DNA of 5,328 bases from Planctomycetaceae bacterium (GTDB taxonomy: Bacteria; Planctomycetota; Planctomycetia; Planctomycetales; Planctomycetaceae). Below the pieces are notes generated by a model that saw only the letters and a list, made by a program, of their open reading frames with translations, was not told where the DNA came from and made no database searches. The DNA lies in contig JAJDEK010000237.1 of NCBI GenBank assembly GCA_029259875.1, positions 1 through 5,328 on the forward strand, read 5' to 3'. Positions 1 to 4,218 of this stretch are shown one piece after another. How positions within the stretch are numbered: position 1 is the stretch's first letter; the number at the start of each line of letters is the position of its first letter. The translations under genes were made by a program, and so were the position numbers.

Positions 1-2148
1 CTTCTGTCAGATCACTTACTAAAAGCGGGATTAGTCTCCCCGGAAACACAAATTGAGCTTGAGCAGCGCTCTGAATGCCGACTGAAAGAACTTTGGGACG
101 AAGCATTTGGAAACAATCAAAACACGCTCAACACCAGTGCCTTCACAAAAGCAGCACTGGAGCATTTAGATAAATCGGGCCGTATAGCCAAAATACTGGG
201 AATTAGTGCCGCCATCTCTGGTGTTCAAAATAATGAGTTGCGCGAGCACTTATCGCGCTATCAAATCATTCACAAAATTGGGCAAGGAGGACTGGGAACG
301 GTCTGGCTAGCCCGCGATAAAGAATTGCAACGATACGTTGCGCTCAAAGAAATTAGAACCAGAAAAACAACCAGCAAGGCTGCCCTTGACCGATTTCGCC
401 GCGAGGCTGAGATTACAGGTCGATTGGAGCATCCTGCCATCGTTCCCATCTATCAACTTGGTGAAGATGCTACCAGCGGCCGCATCTTTTATGTGATGCG
501 GTTTCTTGGTAAGCAGACTCTAGAAGATACCATTATCGAGTACCACGAACGCCGCGAAGCCGGTGAAGACAACCCCATGCTGCTTCGAAATTTATTGGCA
601 GCGTTTGTAACAATCTGCCAGGCAATTGGACACGCGCACTCGCGTAAGGTAATCCATCGTGACCTGAAACCGGAAAACGTGGCCATTGATAGTTTTGGTC
701 AGGTAATCGTCATTGACTGGGGTCTGGCCAAAGTACTTGATGATGCGATGCTCAATGACAGTTTCATGGAGGGAGAGTTCTCAGAGGCTATCGACGGACA
801 GCAGCGCACGCTAGCCGGGCAAGTGTTAGGTTCACCACTTTATATGGCTCCAGAACAGGCAGCTGGGCGGTTGGATGAAGTTAATGAATCAACAGATATT
901 TTCGGCCTGGGTGCAATTTTATTCGCCATTATCACAGGTCGTGCCCCACACGAACAAAACCGCGAATCGTCAGGGAGTACAACAACACGCCAATTGATCA
1001 CAGCGATTGCGAGTGGCCCCACACCTCGTGCGAGCACCTCAAACGAAGACGTTGATCCCGTACTCGACGCAATTTGTGCCAAAGCGATGGCCAAGCGAAG
1101 TTACGCACGTTATTCATCCACAACGGCATTGGCTGAAGATGTCCAACGCTGGATGGCGGGAGAACCTGTCTCAGCCTACAAGGAACGATTCTCACAACGC
1201 GTAGGACGCTGGATTCAACACCACCAGCGACTCTCACAACTAATCGTGGCTGGGATAATTATTGCCCTGGTGGCCGGCACAACATTGATGATCGCCGCGA
1301 GAGAGAGTAATCTTGCTGCTCAGCAAGCACGGTTTGAGGAAATGCGATCTGACGAACGCGAAGTAGAAGTTCAACTCGTCTCGGCTGCTAAAGAACTCAG
1401 TGTGGATGTGCGATTCATGTCAACATTACCACCAATTCAAGGGATTATTGAGGCACGTGCCGGCGCCAAAGACTCAGAAGGAGAAGAGGTTTGGCACGGT
1501 CGTTTGGAAACCATTTTCGAAGGATTAATGCGTGCCAATACAAACTATCTAACAGTGTCTTATATTGCCATTGCTTCTGACAAGCCACAGGAAATTGTAC
1601 GTGTTGAACGCCATGCAACAGATCAAAGTTACATTAGACGTGTGCCTCAAAGTCGTTTGACAACGCTGGAAATGACGCCACTATTCAAATCAGTTATGGA
1701 ACTGGCCCTGGGTGATGTCAGACTTTCTCTTAATGATCAAATTTCGAAAAACCCCCGAAAGAGCGATCATCGCAGAATCGTAGGCGTGATCCCCGTGTAC
1801 GATGAGATATCAGGAGACCTCTTTGGGTTAGTTGCGATTGAGTCTAATATCGTTAGCCAAATTCAGAGCATCTTGAATGGCTTGGACAATCGACTGGGCG
1901 AAATCTACATCACTGATACAGAAGGTAACGTCTTGGTCACTTCAAATCCTGCATTTGGTGTCGAAGTGATTACACACGACATGCAGATTTCGGAAATCAT
2001 TCCCAAAACAGCCGAGTTCTTTTCCAAAGACTCCAGAAAACGCTATCTGAGCGACGGATCTTCCTTCATTGCGCATCGCGTACAACTTGATCCGACCAAT
2101 GCTGCCTGCAATCTCGGAATCGTACAAAGACTCGCGTCCGAAGAATAG
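1..2148 (+). CDS. Transmembrane Ser/Thr protein kinase with C-terminal dCache-like sensor (5'-partial)
   Basis: A Hanks-type protein kinase, expected to phosphorylate Ser/Thr of cytoplasmic proteins in response to an extracytoplasmic signal. The frame is open from base 1 with no in-frame ATG before the kinase domain, so the true start lies upstream. The TTG at 238 would leave almost nothing ahead of the P-loop, and the 79 preceding codons read like protein. Numbering visible residues from base 1: GQGGLG P-loop 94-99, VALK lysine 116, probable helix-C Glu 135, HRDLKPEN catalytic loop 219-226, DWG (in place of DFG) 239-241, APE 283-285, conserved Asp 299. One hydrophobic helix spans about 414-432, followed by a charged, probably coiled stretch. 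Residues of roughly 460-650 resemble a double-Cache domain: DVRFMSTLPPIQGIIEAR, then EIVRVER, then VIPVYD...GLVAIE. All catalytic residues are present, so it should be active. The ligand is unknown. It converges on the tRNA array. Confidence 0.95.
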   Translation, partial: LLSDHLLKAGLVSPETQIELEQRSECRLKELWDEAFGNNQNTLNTSAFTKAALEHLDKSGRIAKILGISAAISGVQNNELREHLSRYQIIHKIGQGGLGTVWLARDKELQRYVALKEIRTRKTTSKAALDRFRREAEITGRLEHPAIVPIYQLGEDATSGRIFYVMRFLGKQTLEDTIIEYHERREAGEDNPMLLRNLLAAFVTICQAIGHAHSRKVIHRDLKPENVAIDSFGQVIVIDWGLAKVLDDAMLNDSFMEGEFSEAIDGQQRTLAGQVLGSPLYMAPEQAAGRLDEVNESTDIFGLGAILFAIITGRAPHEQNRESSGSTTTRQLITAIASGPTPRASTSNEDVDPVLDAICAKAMAKRSYARYSSTTALAEDVQRWMAGEPVSAYKERFSQRVGRWIQHHQRLSQLIVAGIIIALVAGTTLMIAARESNLAAQQARFEEMRSDEREVEVQLVSAAKELSVDVRFMSTLPPIQGIIEARAGAKDSEGEEVWHGRLETIFEGLMRANTNYLTVSYIAIASDKPQEIVRVERHATDQSYIRRVPQSRLTTLEMTPLFKSVMELALGDVRLSLNDQISKNPRKSDHRRIVGVIPVYDEISGDLFGLVAIESNIVSQIQSILNGLDNRLGEIYITDTEGNVLVTSNPAFGVEVITHDMQISEIIPKTAEFFSKDSRKRYLSDGSSFIAHRVQLDPTNAACNLGIVQRLASEE

Positions 2149-2202
2149 CTTATAGCAAATTTGAACACACAGCAAACACACGATGAACACAGGGTCTATT
2201 TA

Positions 2203-2252
2203 TCAACTCCTGCCTGATTCCGCCGAGGTAGAATAGCCCGTCCAGGAGTTGA
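2203..2252. repeat. 10-bp inverted repeat linking the array trailer to the tRNA-Arg T-arm
   Basis: TCAACTCCTG at 2203-2212 is exactly complementary to CAGGAGTTGA at 2243-2252, with a 30-nt spacer. The right arm is the T-loop and 3' T-stem of tRNA-Arg; the left arm lies in its 3' trailer on the minus strand. In the unprocessed transcript the trailer could pair with the T-arm. There is no T-run after the hairpin on either strand, so it does not look like an ordinary intrinsic terminator. The rest of 2149-2233 holds only a loose run of acacac-type repeats at about 2163-2191. Confidence 0.5.
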
Positions 2253-2305
2253 ACCTGGTCCATCAGCTTCGTAGGCTGAGATGCAATCCGTCACACCCAC
2301 GGGCT
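2234..2305 (-). tRNA. tRNA-Arg(ACG)
   Basis: Acceptor AGCCCGT pairs with ACGGGCT; discriminator A. Anticodon stem TCAGC/GCTGA is perfect, with loop CTACGAA and anticodon ACG at 2270-2272. T-arm is CCAGG, TTCAACT, CCTGG. The D-stem GTGT/GCAT contains wobble pairs, and both position 8 (G instead of T) and 14 (G instead of A) are atypical. ACG needs A34-to-inosine editing to read the CGN codons usual for this isoacceptor. Last gene of the array. Confidence 0.9.
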
Positions 2306-2365
2306 CTGTTGGTTAAAAATACTCACTTGATGTTTTTCGGTTTTCATTTCTATATTTCGTCAAAG

Positions 2366-2451
2366 CGGAAGGCATGGGATTTGAACCCACATGACCCGAA
2401 GGCCGCACGGTTTAGCAAACCGGCCCGGCAAACCGTATCCGGCTACCTTCC
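2366..2451 (-). tRNA. tRNA-Ser(GCT)
   Basis: A class II tRNA. Acceptor GGAAGGT pairs with GCCTTCC, and discriminator G73 is usual for Ser; one further C-G pair could extend the stem outward. Loop TTGCTAA gives anticodon GCT at 2414-2416, with a C-T mismatch at the base of the anticodon stem. The long variable arm is a GGCC/GGTC hairpin with loop TTCG. T-arm GTGGG, TTCAAAT, CCCAT. Position 8 is A in this alignment. Confidence 0.9.
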
Positions 2452-2463
2452 GAATGATTCAAT

Positions 2464-2536
2464 TGGACCGGATGGGAATCGAACCCAACACACCGACTTT
2501 GCAAAAGTCAGTCGCCCCCAAGGAACATGCCAGCCC
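2464..2536 (-). tRNA. tRNA-Ala(TGC), unusual D-arm
   Basis: Acceptor GGGCTGG pairs with CCGGTCC and places G3-U70, the alanyl-tRNA synthetase identity pair; discriminator A. Anticodon stem TGACT/AGTCG with loop TTTGCAA gives TGC at 2501-2503. The 19-nt D region does not form a stem in the usual register; the best option is GTT/GAC shifted by one base. Position 8 is C, and the first T-stem pair is a T-T mismatch. A Cys reading (GCA) would need a non-pairing anticodon stem. Only 5 nt separate it from the Met gene upstream. Confidence 0.75.
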
Positions 2537-2541
2537 ATAAG

Positions 2542-2611
2542 TTGCAGATCCCGGTATCGAACCGGGCTTACCGGCCATATGAAAGCCAATTAGGCACCTG
2601 CCGCACCTGCA
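2542..2611 (-). tRNA. tRNA-Met or Ile2 (CAT), shortened D-arm
   Basis: Acceptor TGCAGGT pairs with ATCTGCA (T1-A72), discriminator A. Anticodon stem TGGCT/GGCCG with loop TTCATAT gives CAT at 2579-2581. T-arm CCCGG, TTCGATA, CCGGG is perfect. The D region is only 16 nt: at most a three-pair GGC/GCC stem around AGGT, and position 8 is G. It is not an initiator: C1-A72 mismatch and the three consecutive G-C pairs of the anticodon stem are missing. Elongator Met and lysidine-modified Ile2 cannot be told apart with certainty here. Confidence 0.8.
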
Positions 2612-2618
2612 ATAGTAA

Positions 2619-2700
2619 TAGCCAAGGCGAGAGTCGAACTCGCAATCCCGAAGGAACGACTTTCTGAGAGTCGCGCATCTACCAGTTTCGCCACTTGGCC
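2619..2700 (-). tRNA. tRNA-Leu(CAG)
   Basis: A class II tRNA. Acceptor GGCCAAG pairs with CTTGGCT (first pair G-U), discriminator A. Anticodon stem CGACT/AGTCG is perfect; loop CTCAGAA gives CAG at 2664-2666. The D-loop has the Leu-like AACTGGTAGA. The variable arm is a TCC/GGA hairpin around TTCG, and the T-stem GCGAG/CTCGC is perfect. It lies 7 nt upstream of the Met gene. This is the best preserved Leu gene of the array. Confidence 0.93.
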
Positions 2701-2708
2701 TTTCAAAG

Positions 2709-2790
2709 TGCGTCGGGACGGAGTTGAACCGCCACAGCCCGAAGGCAAGTGGGTTACAGCTACTGGGGCTCGCCAATGCCCAGCCAACGC
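2709..2790 (-). tRNA. tRNA-Tyr(GTA)
   Basis: Acceptor GCGTTGG pairs with CCGACGC, discriminator A. D-stem GGGC/GCCC with loop ATTGGCGA. Anticodon stem AGTAG/CCACT has one A-C mismatch; loop CTGTAAC gives GTA at 2755-2757. A long variable arm (GCC/GGC hairpin) fits bacterial Tyr, which is class II. T-stem GGCGG/CCGTC. Position 8 is C rather than T. Confidence 0.9.
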
Positions 2791-2806
2791 ATCTGTTTTC
2801 TATCAG

Positions 2807-2884
2807 TGGCACGAGCGGGAGTCGAACCCGCAAACAATCACGAAATTTTAAGTTTCGTCGCTTTTCCTGTTTGCGTACCGTGCC
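2807..2884 (-). tRNA. tRNA-Leu(TAA) with short variable loop
   Basis: Acceptor GGCACGG pairs with TCGTGCC, discriminator A. D-stem CGC/GCG. Anticodon stem CGAAA/TTTCG with loop CTTAAAA gives TAA at 2848-2850. T-stem GCGGG/CCCGC is perfect. The variable region is 9 nt (TGATTGTTT) and forms no visible stem, whereas bacterial Leu tRNAs normally carry a paired long variable arm. Confidence 0.88.
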
Positions 2885-2893
2885 AGTTTTAAG

Positions 2894-2968
2894 CGTCCCC
2901 AACGGGATTTGAACCCGTGACCTCCTGTGTGACAAACAGGTGAGCACTCCGGACTGCTCCATGAGGAC
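2894..2968 (-). tRNA. tRNA-Asp(GTC)
   Basis: A canonical class I tRNA. Acceptor GTCCTCA pairs with TGGGGAC, and discriminator G73 is usual for Asp. D-stem GAGC/GCTC, T8 present. Anticodon stem CCTGT/ACAGG with loop TTGTCAC gives GTC at 2931-2933. Variable loop AGGTC; T-stem ACGGG/CCCGT. Confidence 0.95.
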
Positions 2969-2982
2969 ATATTGTTTCCCAG

Positions 2983-3056
2983 TAGCTCGGGTGGGATTCG
3001 AACCCACAGCATCTCTGGTTCTAAACCAAAGTGGTCTGCCAGTTGCCTACCGAGCC
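2983..3056 (-). tRNA. tRNA-Leu(TAG), class I-sized variable loop
   Basis: Acceptor GGCTCGG pairs with CCGAGCT (first pair G-U), discriminator A. Anticodon stem TTTGG/CCAGA with loop TTTAGAA gives TAG at 3021-3023, reading CUA-type Leu codons. The D-loop AACTGGCAGA is Leu-like. T-stem GTGGG/CCCAC is perfect. The variable loop is only 6 nt (GATGCT), the size of a class I tRNA, and the D-stem is reduced to GG/CC out of the usual register. TAG is not an amber-suppressor anticodon; that would be CTA. Confidence 0.85.
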
Positions 3057-3100
3057 ATTTTGTTTTTTGCGAAATCAAAAATTATTAATTCCTATGCAAG

Positions 3101-3171
3101 CACACCCCCAAGGATTTGAACCCTGACCAACTGGTTTGGAATCAGTCATGCTGCCATTACACCAGAGGTAT
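3101..3171 (-). tRNA. tRNA-Trp(CCA)
   Basis: Acceptor ATACCTC pairs with GGGGTGT including two G-U pairs, and discriminator G73 fits Trp. D-stem GTGT/GCAT with loop AATGGCA. Anticodon stem ACTGA/CCAGT closes with an A-C mismatch; loop TTCCAAA gives CCA at 3137-3139. T-stem CAGGG/CCTTG. The 44-nt stretch to the downstream Leu gene is AT-rich. Confidence 0.88.
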
Positions 3172-3190
3172 GTAAATTCAATTTAGCAAG

Positions 3191-3265
3191 CTGCGGTAGC
3201 AGGAATCGAACCTGCGTCAGGACGGGTAACAACCGCCTGCCCGTACCAACACGAGCACCACCGCA
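3191..3265 (-). tRNA. tRNA-Asn(GTT)
   Basis: Acceptor TGCGGTG pairs with TACCGCA (T1-A72), discriminator G73 as usual for Asn. D-stem GCTC/GGGC. Anticodon stem GGCGG/CCGTC with loop TTGTTAC gives GTT at 3228-3230. T-stem GCAGG/CCTGC is perfect. Position 8 is G and 14 is G, so the normal U8-A14 contact cannot form. Confidence 0.92.
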
Positions 3266-3292
3266 TCAAAAATCAAACCGCCAATGGCGGAG
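3266..3292 (-). terminator. Hairpin with T-rich tail between tRNA-Pro and tRNA-Asn
   Basis: On the minus strand, CCGCC and GGCGG (3278-3290) form a 5-bp all-GC stem around ATT, followed by TTTGATTTTT. This lies in the spacer after Pro and before Asn. It resembles a weak intrinsic terminator or attenuator that would lower transcription of the 10 distal tRNAs. The interrupted T-run and 3-nt loop make it marginal; it may instead be a processing signal. Confidence 0.3.
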
Positions 3293-3367
3293 TCAGGATG
3301 ACTGGATTTGAACCAGTGGTCTCGTGCTTCCAAAACACGCGGGATAGCCAGACTTCCCCACACCCTG
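3293..3367 (-). tRNA. tRNA-Pro(TGG)
   Basis: Acceptor CAGGGTG pairs with CATCCTG; C1-G72 and A73 are typical of bacterial Pro. D-stem GGGA/TCCC with loop AGTCTGGCTA, T8 present. Anticodon stem CGTGT/GCACG with loop TTTGGAA gives TGG at 3330-3332. T-stem ACTGG/CCAGT. A canonical molecule. Confidence 0.95.
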
Positions 3368-3374
3368 AATTGAG

Positions 3375-3445
3375 AGCGCCCAGCGGGAGTCGAACCCGCA
3401 CTTCCGCCATGGCAAGACAGTAAGCTACCGCTACATCATGGGCGC
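3375..3445 (-). tRNA. tRNA-Gly(GCC)
   Basis: Acceptor GCGCCCA pairs with TGGGCGC, and discriminator T73 is usual for bacterial Gly. Anticodon stem CTGTC/GGCGG includes G-U pairs; loop TTGCCAT gives GCC at 3411-3413. D-stem ATGT/GCTT has a T-T mismatch. T-stem GCGGG/CCCGC is perfect. It lies 7 nt upstream of the Pro gene. Confidence 0.92.
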
Positions 3446-3475
3446 TAATTATGTTTATGATTGCCAAAGAACAAG

Positions 3476-3547
3476 AGCACCAGGTGGGACTCGAACCCAC
3501 ATCGCCGCTTTACAAGAGCGGAATCTTACCAACTAGACGACCGGTGC
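3476..3547 (-). tRNA. tRNA-Thr(TGT)
   Basis: Acceptor GCACCGG pairs with CTGGTGC, discriminator T73. D-stem GTCT/AGAT. Anticodon stem CCGCT/AGCGG is perfect; loop CTTGTAA gives TGT at 3512-3514. T-stem GTGGG/CCCAC is perfect. Confidence 0.94.
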
Positions 3548-3578
3548 CTGAATTAGATGAATGAACAATTAATGAAAG

Positions 3579-3650
3579 TGAGGTTGAAGGGATTTGAACC
3601 CCCACCCGCCTGGTTAAAAGCCAGGGATGCTACCGTTACACCACAACCTC
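3579..3650 (-). tRNA. tRNA-Lys(TTT)
   Basis: Acceptor GAGGTTG pairs perfectly with CAACCTC, discriminator A. D-stem GTGT/GCAT with loop AACGGTA. Anticodon stem CCTGG/CCAGG is perfect; loop CTTTTAA gives TTT at 3616-3618. T-stem GGGGG/CCCTT has two G-U pairs. The 75-nt stretch to the preceding Glu gene is the longest spacer of the array. Confidence 0.94.
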
Positions 3651-3725
3651 CTCTATGAGGTAGGTGCTTCCGTTTCAAACGCTGAATATGACACATCATT
3701 GATTCTCCTTATAAAATGTTAAAAG

Positions 3726-3798
3726 TAGCCCGTGTGGGAGTCGAACCCTACCTGCTCGGCTTGAGAAACCGATGACCTCACCCGAAGTCGAACGGGCC
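3726..3798 (-). tRNA. tRNA-Glu(CTC), weak T-stem
   Basis: The first gene of the array. Acceptor GGCCCGT pairs with ACGGGCT (first pair G-U), discriminator A rather than the common G. D-stem GACT/GGTC. Anticodon stem TCGGT/GCCGA with loop TTCTCAA gives CTC at 3763-3765. The T-stem TAGGG/CCCAC keeps only three G-C pairs because its two outer positions are T-C and A-A mismatches. CTC is a supplementary Glu isoacceptor reading GAG only. Confidence 0.85.
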
Positions 3799-3882
3799 TT
3801 GTTGAGCGCAAACCTTTCACGCAGTGCATACTTTCCAGCTGCATTTTGCTGTTACTGATTCTCGTCTTTTGGTTGAGATACG

Positions 3883-3911
3883 AAAAAACCCGCTGTCTTG
3901 TGACACCGGGT
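3883..3911 (-). terminator. Rho-independent terminator, minus strand
   Basis: On the minus strand ACCCG, a mismatched G, then TGTC, loop ACAA, GACA, a mismatched G and CGGGT form a 5+4 bp hairpin followed directly by a run of six T. On the plus strand no T-run follows. It would end transcription arriving from the right, insulating the tRNA array (first gene ends at 3798) from the creatininase-like operon or from an unannotated RNA in between. Confidence 0.75.
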
Positions 3912-3968
3912 GAGGTAGATTCTGTGTTAAATCGACCAGGCATCACAAGCGCAAAGGCATTGCGAGTA

Positions 3969-3998
3969 ATTTCTCTGTCGGGTAACTGGCAGAGAAAT
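3969..3998. repeat. Perfect 9-bp inverted repeat (hairpin)
   Basis: ATTTCTCTG at 3969-3977 pairs perfectly with CAGAGAAAT at 3990-3998 around a 12-nt loop. No T-run follows on either strand, so it is not an obvious intrinsic terminator. It lies 58 nt upstream of the strong minus-strand terminator and could be part of a structured 3' UTR or a small RNA. Confidence 0.5.
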
Positions 3999-4079
3999 CA
4001 TGATTCAGATAGCCATACAAATCGATTGACCACAAAGTCGTAAACATGAGATGATTCCGTTGATTGAATTCCAAAACTT

Positions 4080-4111
4080 AAAAAACAGTCTGCATACTTA
4101 GAGACAAGACT
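4080..4111 (-). terminator. Weak terminator-like hairpin downstream of the creatininase-like gene
   Basis: On the minus strand AGTCT and AGACT (4087-4111) can form a 5-bp stem with a 15-nt loop, followed after one base by six T (4080-4085). The stem is short and the loop long, so efficiency would be low. It sits about 110 nt after the creatininase stop codon. Confidence 0.25.
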
Positions 4112-4218
4112 CAGGAATTGGTTCGCTCTTTTTTGGAAACAATGTATTATTGAGATGCATGGACTACTGGATTTATTTCATCAAGATATCATTTTCTTCA
4201 AATCATCTTTGAAATGAT

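Larger units (their letters stand above)
2234..3798 (-). other. Array of 16 tRNA genes
   Basis: Sixteen minus-strand cloverleafs follow one another with spacers of 5-75 nt: Glu, Lys, Thr, Gly, Pro, Asn, Trp, Leu, Asp, Leu, Tyr, Leu, Met, Ala, Ser, Arg in transcription order. Every one has a TTCRA T-loop and a pairing acceptor stem, and each anticodon follows T33. None encodes CCA. One or a few long precursors processed by RNase P and a 3' endonuclease are likely, given the tight spacing. No clear -35/-10 promoter was found upstream of Glu. No terminator with a T-run was found after Arg. Cys, Phe, His, Gln, Val and an unambiguous Ile tRNA are absent. Confidence 0.95.
3799..4218. other. 420-nt non-coding stretch between the tRNA array and the creatininase-like gene
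   Basis: No reading frame here shows a ribosome binding site together with protein-like composition. The two longest open frames (plus 3846-4043, minus 3719-3946) read as low-complexity chance ORFs, and the latter runs into tRNA-Glu. The stretch holds a strong minus-strand terminator (3883-3911), a perfect 9-bp hairpin (3969-3998), a weak hairpin before a T-run (4080-4111) and a 7-bp AT-rich hairpin over the creatininase stop codon (AAATCAT at 4200-4206 with ATGATTT at 4214-4220). The array promoter should lie in 3799-3882 if the terminator works, but no convincing -35/-10 pair is visible. Confidence 0.6.

Noticed and set aside
238..240. TTG as the start of the kinase gene
   Set aside because: The frame is open back to base 1 with protein-like sequence, and this start would leave almost no residues ahead of the P-loop.
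2163..2191. Possible tandem repeat of acacac-type units
   Set aside because: Only loosely similar short units in a 30-nt stretch; no regular period.
2464..2536. Reading the tRNA-Ala gene as tRNA-Cys(GCA)
   Set aside because: Putting GCA at 34-36 destroys the anticodon stem; G3-U70 and A73 support Ala.
2249..2593. Plus-strand open frame of 114 codons
   Set aside because: Antisense of tRNA-Arg, Ser, Ala and Met; composition typical of translated tRNA complements.
2459..3007. Minus-strand open frame of 182 codons
   Set aside because: It runs through six tRNA genes (Ala to Leu(TAG)); its residues are translated tRNA arms, with recurring SNPTR/IP-type fragments from T-loops.
2983..3056. Amber-suppressor tRNA because of the letters TAG
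   Set aside because: TAG is the anticodon, which reads CUA-type Leu codons; an amber suppressor would have CTA.
2234..3798. CRISPR-like regularity of repeats spaced about 80-100 nt
   Set aside because: The recurrent motifs are T-arms (complement of GGTTCRA) of tRNA genes, each with a full cloverleaf.
3846..4043. Plus-strand open frame of 65 codons starting with a hydrophobic stretch
   Set aside because: No Shine-Dalgarno, crosses the minus-strand terminator and hairpin, and no recognisable family.
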